From: Phocaeicola coprophilus DSM 18228 = JCM 13818
Lineage (GTDB): Bacteria > Bacteroidota > Bacteroidia > Bacteroidales > Bacteroidaceae
Reading direction: 5' to 3'
Assembly (NCBI RefSeq): GCF_000157915.1
Contig: NZ_EQ973643.1
Coordinates: 542,093-597,872, forward strand
DNA: 55,780 nucleotides
Shown here: piece after piece, positions 7,822 through 15,947 of the stretch
How the letters are laid out: each line of letters begins with the position of its first letter
How positions within the stretch are numbered: the first letter of the stretch is position 1
The notes under the pieces: generated by a model
Seen by the model: only the letters and a program-made list of their open reading frames with translations
The model's database searches: none
What the model was told of the DNA's origin: nothing
Made by a program: the position numbers and the translations under genes

Positions 7822-9915
7822 TTACACAACCGGAGCTGTGGAATCCCCATTTTCCACACCCGGCTTCATGTAACGTTCCTGCAGATAACGGTAAAATTCA
7901 TATTGGGCACGGATACTTCCTTCATGTCCCGGCCGCTTGAAAACATTATTCAACTGATTATCTACCCAGCAGGCATTCCAGTCCGCCCGAAGTTGCAGTT
8001 CAAGCATGTCCGTCAGTTCCTGCTTCAGCCGCTTGTCCGTTACAGGTGTCACAGCCTCAATGCGCCGGTACAGATTCCGCTTCATCCAGTCAGGAGAACC
8101 CAGGAAAAGTTTCGGATTTCCTCCGTTACCAAAATACCACACGCGTGCATGTTCCAGGAAACTGTCCACAATACGTGTCACCCGGATATTCCGGCTGAAT
8201 GATTCACCCGGAATCAGGCAGCAGATACCGCGCACTATCAGGTCAATCTGAACCCCGGCTTCGCTTGCCCGGTAAAGTTCATCAATCATGGCTTCATCCT
8301 GCAGAGCATTCATCTTCAAGATTATGCGTCCTTCTTTGCCACTGCGTGCCAGCTGAATTTCATGATGGATCATGCGGCGAAGTTCCGGCAGCAGGTTGAA
8401 GCGGGCCACCAGCAAACGCTTGAACACCGGAGTTTCCACTTCCCGTTTCAAGACACCAAACAGCGTACGCATGTCTTCCACAATGGCCGGATTGCAAGTG
8501 AAGAGTGCAATATCCGAATAAATCCTGGCTGTCTTCTCATTGAAATTACCCGTGCTTACATAAGCATAGCTACGCAAAGGCTTTCCGTTTCTGTCGGCCC
8601 GAAGCACCAATGCCACCTTTGCATGCACCTTCAGCCCCGGAATACTGAAGATAATATGAATGCCGGCCTTGCGCATCAGTTCGGCGGTTGCCAGGTTGTT
8701 CTCCTCATCAAAGCGGGCCTTCAGTTCCACAAATACCGTCACGCGCTTTCCGTTCTGCGCTGCGGCAATCAGTGCACCGATCACCTCCGAATGCTCGGCC
8801 ACGCGGTATTGCGTAATCATAATCTCACGGCACTGAGAATCGTGTACCGCTTCATAAAGGAAACGGATGAAATGATCAAAGCTGTAATAAGGATAATAAA
8901 GCAGCAGATCCCGCTGAGCAATGCGGCGATACATGAAATGCTTGCCGTCAAGCCCCGGCAGGCGCATGGGAGCCGGCTTCGACAAAGAAAGATTGACCGG
9001 GCTGGGGTTAGGAAGCGAAGAAAGATCTTCCAGATTCAGGTGTTTGTCACCCGGAACCAGTTCCTCGCGGTTGATTCCGAACGCTTCTACCAGAAAGTCC
9101 AGAAAATCGTCCGGCATCTTGCGGTCATACACAAAACGGCAGATCGCTCCGATCTTGCGTTTCTTGACCTTCTCCTTCAGCTGTTCCACCATATTTTCAG
9201 GAGGAACATCATCAACAAATACATCGGCATCACGCGAAATCTTACAGCAATAGCTGCATTCCTCCTCGTAACCTGTAAATATTTCATTCAGATTCATCTT
9301 GATAATGTCTTCCAGAAACATCAGGTAGTAATTGCCGTCCTTCGGCGGAAGTACCACAAAACGGGGGACTTTGCTGTGGGGGATCTTCAGAATATAAAAC
9401 GCCCTTTCTCCCGTGTCACGGCTGCGCAACCGGACAGCCAGATAAAAGCGTTTGTCACGCAGAAACATACGCACCTTTCCCTGTTCCACTTTGACAGGCT
9501 GTAGATATGGGAAAAGTTCCTCACGGAAGAAACGGGATATAAACTCTTTATGGAAAGGCTCCACCTCCTGACGGCCCTGATAAAAGATAATATGATTGGC
9601 CCGGAGGGCAGGCAGAATCTTCTGTTCGTAAATCCGCACGCGGTCGTCCAGCTGGGCATTCACACGCTCCTTGATTTCATGAATCAGGCGGCGGGCCTCA
9701 TCAACCGACATACCGTCGCTCTTGCCTCCCGAAGCCACAGCCTTATGTTCTGCCACACGTACTTTATAGAACTCTTCCAGGTTTGACGAATAAATGGCAA
9801 TGAAATTGATCCGCTCATAAAGGGGAAGCGAATCATTGTCTGCCTCAAGCAACACGCGATAGTTGAACGAAAGCCAGCTGATGTCGCGGTCGAAATATCT
9901 GTATAGGTTTTCCAT
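7822..9915 (-). CDS. ppk1: Polyphosphate kinase 1 (paralogue A)
   Basis: The 697-residue protein matches PPK1, which reversibly polymerises the gamma-phosphate of ATP into polyphosphate. The N-terminal domain starts FDRDISWLSFNYRVL. The ATP-binding N/H region contains IYSSNLEEFYKVRVAEH, and the two phospholipase-D-like catalytic domains carry GLKVHAKVALVLR (the phosphorylated His) and FLEHARVWYFGNGG (the second His). Length is normal. A second, clearly different PPK1 is at 45469-47616. The promoter (9942-9949, TATTTTTG) is back to back with that of the phosphoesterase gene. Confidence 0.95.
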   Translation of the reverse strand: MENLYRYFDRDISWLSFNYRVLLEADNDSLPLYERINFIAIYSSNLEEFYKVRVAEHKAVASGGKSDGMSVDEARRLIHEIKERVNAQLDDRVRIYEQKILPALRANHIIFYQGRQEVEPFHKEFISRFFREELFPYLQPVKVEQGKVRMFLRDKRFYLAVRLRSRDTGERAFYILKIPHSKVPRFVVLPPKDGNYYLMFLEDIIKMNLNEIFTGYEEECSYCCKISRDADVFVDDVPPENMVEQLKEKVKKRKIGAICRFVYDRKMPDDFLDFLVEAFGINREELVPGDKHLNLEDLSSLPNPSPVNLSLSKPAPMRLPGLDGKHFMYRRIAQRDLLLYYPYYSFDHFIRFLYEAVHDSQCREIMITQYRVAEHSEVIGALIAAAQNGKRVTVFVELKARFDEENNLATAELMRKAGIHIIFSIPGLKVHAKVALVLRADRNGKPLRSYAYVSTGNFNEKTARIYSDIALFTCNPAIVEDMRTLFGVLKREVETPVFKRLLVARFNLLPELRRMIHHEIQLARSGKEGRIILKMNALQDEAMIDELYRASEAGVQIDLIVRGICCLIPGESFSRNIRVTRIVDSFLEHARVWYFGNGGNPKLFLGSPDWMKRNLYRRIEAVTPVTDKRLKQELTDMLELQLRADWNACWVDNQLNNVFKRPGHEGSIRAQYEFYRYLQERYMKPGVENGDSTAPVV

Positions 9916-9941
9916 ATACTTTCACGTTCCAAGGTTTCCTC

Positions 9942-9958
9942 AAAAATAGTATCTTTGT
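9942..9958. promoter_or_regulatory. Back-to-back divergent -7 motifs (ppk1 and phosphoesterase)
   Basis: On the minus strand TATTTTTG (9949-9942) serves ppk1, with a candidate -33 TTTG at 9968-9971. On the plus strand TATCTTTG (9951-9958) serves the phosphoesterase gene. A single base separates the two motifs, so both cannot easily be occupied at once. Confidence 0.55.
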
Positions 9959-9978
9959 CCGAGAAAACAAAGAAAAAC

Positions 9979-10470
9979 ATGATAAGAATCGGACTTTTGT
10001 CAGACACCCACGGATACTGGGATGAACGTTATCTGAACTATTTCGAGCCATGCGACGAAATCTGGCACGCCGGAGACATCGGCTCACCCGACATCGCAGA
10101 ACGGCTGCAGGCTTTCCGCCCGCTGAGAGCCGTCTACGGAAACATTGACGGACAGGATCTCCGCCTGCACTTTCCCGAAATACAACGCTTCACCATCGAA
10201 GGAGCCGACGTACTGATGAAGCATATCGGAGGCTATCCCGGACGTTACGATCCGTCGGTACGCGACCTTCTGCGTACCAATCCCCCGGCCCTTTTCATCA
10301 GCGGACATTCCCATATCCTGAAAGTAAAATATGACAACCGGCTGGGACTGCTGCACATCAATCCGGGGGCAGCAGGAAAATATGGCTTTCACCAGGTACG
10401 TACCCTGATCCGTTTCACTATTGAGAACGGAAAATTTTCAGACTTGGAGGTTATAGAACTCAACAAGTAA
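9979..10470 (+). CDS. YfcE/MJ0936-like metallophosphoesterase
   Basis: A 163-residue calcineurin-like phosphoesterase. All metal-site motifs are present: SDTHG (D9, H11), HAGDIG (D33), GNID and the GHSH pair, ending in the family's INPGS-like sequence (INPGAAGKYG). Relatives hydrolyse phosphodiester model substrates; the natural substrate is generally unknown. The ATG at 9979 is chosen because a longer reading from 9955 would start inside the -7 motif. It is divergent from ppk1, which hints at, but does not prove, a shared phosphate-related role. Confidence 0.9.
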   Translation: MIRIGLLSDTHGYWDERYLNYFEPCDEIWHAGDIGSPDIAERLQAFRPLRAVYGNIDGQDLRLHFPEIQRFTIEGADVLMKHIGGYPGRYDPSVRDLLRTNPPALFISGHSHILKVKYDNRLGLLHINPGAAGKYGFHQVRTLIRFTIENGKFSDLEVIELNK

Positions 10471-10540
10471 AAACTAAAAAAAATGCTTGTCGCTTCAGAA
10501 AATCTTTCCGAAATTTGCAGGCAAAACAGAACAAACAAAT

Positions 10541-11680
10541 ATGAAAACTTATCTAGTCACAGGAGCAGCCGGATTTATCGGTGCCAATTATCTGAAATAC
10601 ATCCTGGCCAAACACGACGACATCCGGGTAGTAGTGCTTGACGCCCTGACGTATGCAGGCAATCTGGCCACTATCTCCAAAGATATCGACAACGAACGCT
10701 GCTACTTCGTAAAAGGTAATATTTGCGACCGCAGTCTGGCCGATCAGCTGTTCGCGGATTACAAGTTCGACTATATCGTGAACTTCGCAGCCGAAAGCCA
10801 TGTGGACCGCAGCATCGACAACCCGCAGCTTTTCCTGCAAACTAACATTCTGGGTACACAAAACCTGCTGGACGCAGCCCGCCGTGCCTGGGTAACAGGA
10901 AAAGATGAGTTCGGCTATCCTACCTGGAGAAAGGATGTCCGTTTCCATCAGGTTTCCACCGATGAAGTATATGGCTCACTGGGCCCTGAAGGTTACTTCA
11001 CCGAAGAAACCCCTCTCTGCCCGCACAGTCCGTACAGCGCATCCAAGACCAGTGCAGACCTTATCGTTACCGCTTACCGCGATACGTACAAGATGCCGGT
11101 AACCATCACACGCTGTTCGAACAACTACGGCCCCTATCATTTCCCCGAAAAACTGATTCCGCTGATCATCAAGAATATCCTTGAAGGCAAGCGTCTCCCC
11201 GTATATGGCAACGGATCGAATGTCCGCGACTGGCTGTATGTGGAAGATCACTGCAAAGCCATCGATCTGGTGGTACGCAAAGGACGCAACGGAGAAATCT
11301 ACAACGTGGGCGGACACAACGAAAAACAGAACATCGAGATCGTGAAACTGACCATCGAGACCATCCGGCGACTGATGACGGAAGAACCTGCTTACCGCAA
11401 GGTGCTGAAGAAAAAGGAACTGGACGCCAACGGCAATATCAGTATCGACTGGATCAACGATTCACTGATCACTTTCGTCAAAGACCGTCTGGGACACGAC
11501 CAGCGTTATGCCATCGACCCGACAAAGATTACCAACGAACTGGGCTGGTATCCGGAAACCAAGTTCGAAGACGGTATCGTGAAGACCATCATCTGGTATC
11601 TGAACAATCAGGAATGGGTGAACAGCGTAACAAGCGGTGACTATCAGAATTATTACGAGAATATGTATAAGAACCGGTAA
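10541..11680 (+). CDS. rfbB: dTDP-glucose 4,6-dehydratase
   Basis: A 379-residue extended short-chain dehydrogenase. The NAD-binding loop is VTGAAGFIGANY (residues 6-17). STDEVYGSLG carries the family's catalytic Asp-Glu pair, and YSASKTSADL carries the Tyr/Lys pair. The C-terminus has the typical YNVGGHNEKQNIEIV segment. It converts dTDP-glucose to the 4-keto-6-deoxy intermediate used for rhamnose and other deoxysugars. The remaining rfb genes are not adjacent, so it works with enzymes encoded elsewhere. The ATG at 10541 gives the normal family N-terminus (MKTYLVTGAAG). A strong terminator follows at 11731-11790. Confidence 0.95.
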   Translation: MKTYLVTGAAGFIGANYLKYILAKHDDIRVVVLDALTYAGNLATISKDIDNERCYFVKGNICDRSLADQLFADYKFDYIVNFAAESHVDRSIDNPQLFLQTNILGTQNLLDAARRAWVTGKDEFGYPTWRKDVRFHQVSTDEVYGSLGPEGYFTEETPLCPHSPYSASKTSADLIVTAYRDTYKMPVTITRCSNNYGPYHFPEKLIPLIIKNILEGKRLPVYGNGSNVRDWLYVEDHCKAIDLVVRKGRNGEIYNVGGHNEKQNIEIVKLTIETIRRLMTEEPAYRKVLKKKELDANGNISIDWINDSLITFVKDRLGHDQRYAIDPTKITNELGWYPETKFEDGIVKTIIWYLNNQEWVNSVTSGDYQNYYENMYKNR

Positions 11681-11730
11681 TCAGACAGCCGGCTTCTCTT
11701 CGGGAACTTCCTGATACGGAAGCTCTTCTG

Positions 11731-11790
11731 ACGGATGACCTCAGTCTCTTTCTGCCTTCGGGCAAGGGGAACCGGGGTCATCCGTTTTTC
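11731..11790 (+). terminator. Terminator of rfbB
   Basis: Arms ACGGATGACC (11731-11740) and GGTCATCCGT (11776-11785) are perfect complements and are followed by TTTTC. A smaller TTCG-type hairpin sits within the loop. Confidence 0.75.
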
Positions 11791-11810
11791 TGTCCGCATG
11801 ACGGCCGGAA

Positions 11811-11933
11811 ATCGTGCGGTCGTTGGGGCCGGATTATGCGGTCGTTGGAGCCCGATCGTGCGGTCGTTGGGGCTCAATCGTGCGGTCGTTGCAGAGGCAT
11901 TGTGCGGTCCCCTGCTCCATCGTGCAGAAGCAT
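11811..11933 (+). repeat. 22-bp tandem repeat array 1 (about 5-6 units)
   Basis: The 15-nt core ATCGTGCGGTCGTTG or a close variant starts at 11811, 11833, 11855, 11877 and 11899, exactly 22 bp apart; a degenerate copy begins near 11919. The 7-nt linkers are G/C-rich (GGGCCGG, GAGCCCG, GGGCTCA). The same repeat, on the other strand, forms array 2 at 27812-27980. Confidence 0.9.
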
Positions 11934-11970
11934 CCGGACAGCGCTTTTCAGAACCTTGCGAGATAGTGCA

Positions 11971-12006
11971 GCAAAGCCCGAGGGCTTTTAAAAAAACGTT
12001 TCGGCG
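11971..12006 (+). repeat. Dispersed element, copy also at 44404-44434
   Basis: Positions 11982-12006 are the exact reverse complement of 44404-44428 (25 nt, containing AACGTTTCGGCG-type ends and TTTTAAAAAAA in the middle). The element begins with a small AAGCC-CGAG-GGCTT hairpin. Confidence 0.8.
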
Positions 12007-12036
12007 TTTACAGAAAAAGAATTCGGCGAATCAGAC

Positions 12037-12055
12037 AAAACGTCGGGACGTTTTT
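12037..12055. terminator. Small bidirectional terminator-like hairpin
   Basis: AAAACGT, CGGG loop, ACGTTTT, flanked by A-run and T-run. It lies 25 nt beyond the MBOAT stop and could end transcription from either side. Confidence 0.55.
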
Positions 12056-12079
12056 CCGAGCCGCCGAAGCCATTGAAAA

Positions 12080-13585
12080 TCAGAACTGGAAATAAATAAA
12101 CGGCTGAATGTCGCTACTCTTTACCTGAATGACCAGCCAGATCAGTGCAATGAGCAGAAGAGCCTGACCGACCAGCGGAGTACGGACCACCAGACGTCCG
12201 CAGGCATCCTGCCAGCGGTCGGGACACCAGTGAAGCAGATAGCCCACTCCCATCAGTGCAAAGACTTTCCAGTAGCCCGTGACGAGCTGTACGAATACTT
12301 CCGGATGAAAGGCTGTACCGATCTGACGGATCATTGTCAGCGAAGCCTCGAATGTGGTATTGCGGAAGAAAATCCAGCAGAAGCATACGAAATGGAAAGT
12401 GATCAGTACCGCAAAGAAGCGACGGATTCCCGTACTGCGGTACGTCTTGGGACGCTTCAGCAGACTGCGGAAGAACTTATGAACGGCCAGTGCCACGCCA
12501 TGAAGTCCTCCCCACACAATGAAGTTCCACGAAGCACCATGCCAGAGCCCGCCCAGCAGCATGGTCAGAATCAGATTGACATAGGTACGGAATTTCCCTT
12601 TGCGGTTACCTCCCAGCGAAATATAAAGGTAATCGCGCAACCAGGTTGAAAGCGAAATATGCCAGCGGTGCCAGAAGTCGGTCACACTGTCAGACTTATA
12701 GGGCGAATTGAAGTTGATCGGGAAGCGGAATCCCAGCAGAAGGGCGATGCCGATAGCCATATCACTGTATCCGGAGAAATCGCAATAGATCTGCAGGGCA
12801 TATCCATAAACGCCGAAAAGATTTTCGACACCGGAATACAGGCCGGGATTGTCGAAGATTCGTTCTACGAAATTGACACTGATGTAGTCGGAAATCACAG
12901 CTTTCTTGAACAGACCGCTGACGATCAGGAAAATTCCCTGTCCGAACATCTCGGAACTGACGTAGAGCGGACGGCGGATCTGGGGAATAAAGTCACGGGC
13001 CCGCACAATCGGTCCGGCCACAAGCTGCGGAAAGAACGATACATAAAAAGCATAGTCCAGCAGACTGTCCAGCGGACGGAGATCGCGACGATAGACATCA
13101 ATGGTATAACTGAGTGACTGAAATGTAAAGAACGAAATGCCCACCGGCAGGAATATGTCCAGCGGATGGAATTCGCCTCCCCACAAGGGAGCCAGCATCT
13201 CATAGAAGAAATTGGTATACTTGAAATAACAGAGCAGACCGAGGTTGACCAGCAGACTGGTTGCCACAAGCCCTTTCCGCTTCAGCGGCGACTGGGTGCG
13301 GTCCATGACGTGAGCTAGCCAGAAGTCGGTTACCGTTACAGTACCCAGCAGAAAGAAATAAACACCGCTGCTCTTATAATAGAAATAATAAGAGAACAGT
13401 GTGACGAACAGCAGACGGGCCGTTGTCCGTTTCTGCAAAAGCATATAGACAAAGCTGAATCCCAGAAAGAGCAACAGAAATACTCCGCTGCTGAAAATCA
13501 TCGGCTGCCGGGGATCATAAGTCAGTACTTCAGCCAGTTTGTGCCAGTCAATCAAAGTTGTATCAGTCCAGTTTAGTTGCCACAT
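12080..13585 (-). CDS. MBOAT family O-acyltransferase (AlgI/PatA-like)
   Basis: A 501-residue polytopic inner-membrane protein with about ten to twelve hydrophobic segments. The MBOAT signature is clear: PVGISFFTFQSLSYTIDVY, FWHRWHISLSTWLRDYLYI and the catalytic-His motif LLGGLWHGASWNF. Family members pass an acyl (usually acetyl) group across the membrane to a secreted polymer or lipid-linked sugar. It overlaps the preceding SGNH gene by 23 nt and forms the third gene of an SGNH-SGNH-MBOAT operon. The acceptor is unknown; no alginate genes are nearby. Confidence 0.93.
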   Translation of the reverse strand: MWQLNWTDTTLIDWHKLAEVLTYDPRQPMIFSSGVFLLLFLGFSFVYMLLQKRTTARLLFVTLFSYYFYYKSSGVYFFLLGTVTVTDFWLAHVMDRTQSPLKRKGLVATSLLVNLGLLCYFKYTNFFYEMLAPLWGGEFHPLDIFLPVGISFFTFQSLSYTIDVYRRDLRPLDSLLDYAFYVSFFPQLVAGPIVRARDFIPQIRRPLYVSSEMFGQGIFLIVSGLFKKAVISDYISVNFVERIFDNPGLYSGVENLFGVYGYALQIYCDFSGYSDMAIGIALLLGFRFPINFNSPYKSDSVTDFWHRWHISLSTWLRDYLYISLGGNRKGKFRTYVNLILTMLLGGLWHGASWNFIVWGGLHGVALAVHKFFRSLLKRPKTYRSTGIRRFFAVLITFHFVCFCWIFFRNTTFEASLTMIRQIGTAFHPEVFVQLVTGYWKVFALMGVGYLLHWCPDRWQDACGRLVVRTPLVGQALLLIALIWLVIQVKSSDIQPFIYFQF

Positions 13586-14543
13586 AATCGTTGTATGCCT
13601 TTATAAATGCTTCATGTAATAATAATCCTTGCAAAACATAACCCTCTTGCGTGAAATGAATCCGGTCACGCTGGAACATATTAGCAGCCGTCCAGTTGCG
13701 GCAAGCCCGTTCCTGTCCTCCGGCAATGTCATAAAGATCCCAGAGTGCCAGCCCGTTGTCTGCGGCAAAACGTTTCTCCGTTTCCACCACACGGGGAGTA
13801 CGGGTGTTGATGGTTTTTCCCCGTCTTCCGCTGCGCATATAAGCTCCCGGAGGAGTGGTCAGCAGAAAAGCAGCATGCGGACAGCGGTTTTTCAGTTCCG
13901 TAAAAAAGCTGGTAAGCTGCCGTCTGTGTTCTTCGGCAGAATAGTTTCTTCCATGAGCCTCGTTGGTTCCAAACGACACGATGATCAGATCGGGATCCAG
14001 TCCCGCCACAGCGTGCAGATTTTCAGGGGTAGAGAAAGAAGCACATGTCGCTCCGTTTATGCCCATGATGTGGTAAACGATGCCCGAAACACCCGTTTCC
14101 TGAGCCAGTCCCGAAGAACGGTAGGTCACCGGCTGATCAACCACGGCCTCACTTCCGAAATCGGCTTCCAGTGCCTTGCGCATAATATAAGGGAAAACAT
14201 GCCCTCGCACGTGCGAATCACCGATGTGTACAATCCGCACAGGACGGTCCAGCCGTTGCAGGGATTCCCAGAATGCGTTCAGTGAACCGGTGGGATCATC
14301 AATCCGGTTCTCCTGTGTATTCTTGAACGATGCCGGCATGGGGTCTTCGACCTCCACAAAACGCATCAGCTTCTGCATCTCACTGCTGGAATACACCGGC
14401 CCCGAATTCTTGTCATGCGGCGGCTGTTCCGGAAGCGGATCTTGTGCATGCATCTCCTTCCAGCCCGGCAGACACAGCAGAACAATCCAGAAAAGCTTCC
14501 ATATCCCGGTACTACTCAGTTTCATAGGCTTTGCGTTTCTCAT
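13563..14543 (-). CDS. SGNH/GDSL hydrolase-type acetyltransferase, exported
   Basis: A 326-residue protein with an N-terminal hydrophobic signal or anchor (LFWIVLLCLPGW). Its SGNH fold carries IVHIGDSHVRGH (nucleophile Ser), VSFGTNEAHGRN (Gly/Asn oxyanion block) and RDRIHFTQEGY (catalytic Asp/His). In such cassettes these proteins act as the periplasmic transferase or esterase that moves acetyl groups supplied by the MBOAT. It overlaps both neighbours (32 nt upstream, 23 nt downstream), so the three are translationally coupled. Confidence 0.88.
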   Translation of the reverse strand: MRNAKPMKLSSTGIWKLFWIVLLCLPGWKEMHAQDPLPEQPPHDKNSGPVYSSSEMQKLMRFVEVEDPMPASFKNTQENRIDDPTGSLNAFWESLQRLDRPVRIVHIGDSHVRGHVFPYIMRKALEADFGSEAVVDQPVTYRSSGLAQETGVSGIVYHIMGINGATCASFSTPENLHAVAGLDPDLIIVSFGTNEAHGRNYSAEEHRRQLTSFFTELKNRCPHAAFLLTTPPGAYMRSGRRGKTINTRTPRVVETEKRFAADNGLALWDLYDIAGGQERACRNWTAANMFQRDRIHFTQEGYVLQGLLLHEAFIKAYNDYVATKLD

Positions 14544-15897
14544 ATTGCTCCATACCGTACATCAGGGTTTCAAACAGGATGCCTGCCAGATGCTTGCCAC
14601 CCCGGAAATTAATGTGCGTATAATCATAATTGGCCATGGAAGGCTTGCTGTTTACCATATCAACGATACTTCCTTCTCCTCCCATTGCTTCATACATGTT
14701 CCAGAAGGCCGTGTGTGTTTCAGCGGCCAGGGCCTGCTGATAACGGATCAGATTCTTCACGCCCGGCATGGTGCGCAAGTTGCCGTCTTCATCACGATAT
14801 TCACGGTCGCCCACTCCGACAATCAGAATCGAAGCCTGAGGAAAGGCTTTTCTCAGGTGTTCTACCACTTTAATCATCGGATTCTTATAATAAGAATAGT
14901 TCACTCCGCCTTCGAAAGCGACATTCAGTCCATACTGAAGAACAATCAGATCATACGGACGCAGACGGTTGTAATCTCTCAAGATTTTCATCGGAATGTT
15001 TCCCAGCTGCTGACCGCTGCTGCCTCTCGTACTGAAATTATCGACCACGATTCCGCTCTCGGGATCCATCGTCACTCCATAAAACAGGGCATTCGGAGCC
15101 GACTTCAACACTTTCCAGCGAACACTTCCGATATTACCTCTGACGGAAACGGCCTGCAATGCACTATCACCAGCCAGAGCATAAGTCACCGGTTCCCGGC
15201 CGTTTACCTCAGCCGACAAGACCACCGAATCGGGAGCCAGCAGATAGAAAGTAGATACCTGGCAGGTATCCAGCAGGGAAGTATACTTGCGCTGCCCCTT
15301 CAAGGTGACAGAAGCTCCAGCAGAAGCCTGTGAATAAGAGTTGGAAATATCCTGACGGGAGCGGTCAAAGCCAATGGAATCGGTCGTGAAATGGCTGTTC
15401 CATCCCGAGAAAGAATGACCTACCGTGGGACGGTAACCGGAGATACGGGAAGTCACCTGCACATATCCTACCCCGCATCCGCCAAAACGTTTCTGCAACA
15501 TATTGCGCAGGTCAGAGGTCAGGATGTCTGCCTCGATGAAAGAGTCGCCGAAATAAGCAATGCGGACAGGACGTCCGAGCGACTGTCTCTGCAGCAACGC
15601 TTCATAAAAGAAACGGAGACCGCCACGTTTCGTCGAATCGGAATAGTCTTCAATGCATGTCAGCCCCGTCTTGCATGTATCAACAAATGCAGGACGTACC
15701 GGAGGCGGAAGTACCAGTGTATCCGAATCGGCAACCAGCGGAGCAGGTTCGACCTTATCCGGACGTACATCTGACAGCAGATCTACTCTTCGCAAAGGTT
15801 TTCCTCCCAACGACAGCTTGGGGAGAAAATACATGGCTTCCAGGCCCACTACGACCAGAAGCGTCAAAAGAAACGTAGCAACTATTTTATTTTTCAT
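14512..15897 (-). CDS. SGNH/GDSL hydrolase-like exported protein
   Basis: A 461-residue protein anchored by an N-terminal membrane segment (VATFLLTLLVVVGLEAMYFL). After a Pro-rich linker come AYFGDSFIEADIL (nucleophile Ser), VLQYGLNVAFEG (Asn block) and a terminal DYTHINFRGG (Asp/His). A roughly 150-residue beta-rich insertion between the first two motifs is carbohydrate-binding-like in appearance, as in AlgX- or PatB-type proteins; this is inferred, not recognised. It is the first gene of the cassette, with a -7 motif TATCTTTG at 15918-15925 on the minus strand. It is paralogous in type to its neighbour but too different to be a simple duplication. Confidence 0.85.
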   Translation of the reverse strand: MKNKIVATFLLTLLVVVGLEAMYFLPKLSLGGKPLRRVDLLSDVRPDKVEPAPLVADSDTLVLPPPVRPAFVDTCKTGLTCIEDYSDSTKRGGLRFFYEALLQRQSLGRPVRIAYFGDSFIEADILTSDLRNMLQKRFGGCGVGYVQVTSRISGYRPTVGHSFSGWNSHFTTDSIGFDRSRQDISNSYSQASAGASVTLKGQRKYTSLLDTCQVSTFYLLAPDSVVLSAEVNGREPVTYALAGDSALQAVSVRGNIGSVRWKVLKSAPNALFYGVTMDPESGIVVDNFSTRGSSGQQLGNIPMKILRDYNRLRPYDLIVLQYGLNVAFEGGVNYSYYKNPMIKVVEHLRKAFPQASILIVGVGDREYRDEDGNLRTMPGVKNLIRYQQALAAETHTAFWNMYEAMGGEGSIVDMVNSKPSMANYDYTHINFRGGKHLAGILFETLMYGMEQYEKRKAYETE

Positions 15898-15917
15898 GAT
15901 TTACCGCTAAAACGATG

Positions 15918-15925
15918 CAAAGATA
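15918..15925 (-). promoter_or_regulatory. -7 motif of the SGNH-SGNH-MBOAT operon
   Basis: TATCTTTG read on the minus strand, about 20 nt upstream of the first SGNH start and just past the stop of tetR. Confidence 0.5.
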
Positions 15926-15947
15926 GCGGTTTTTTGAGGACTTCGTT

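Larger units (their letters stand above)
11681..12079. other. Convergent intergenic region with tandem repeats
   Basis: No gene. In order it holds the rfbB terminator (11731-11790), a 22-bp tandem repeat array (11811-11933), a dispersed element (11971-12006) and a small bidirectional hairpin (12037-12055). The rfbB and MBOAT genes converge on it. Confidence 0.8.

Noticed and set aside
8362-9504. 380-codon open frame on the plus strand
   Set aside because: Antisense to the first polyphosphate kinase; no recognisable motifs.
11735-12076. 113-codon frame across the first repeat array
   Set aside because: It starts inside the rfbB terminator and consists of the tandem repeat; no codon-like constraint.
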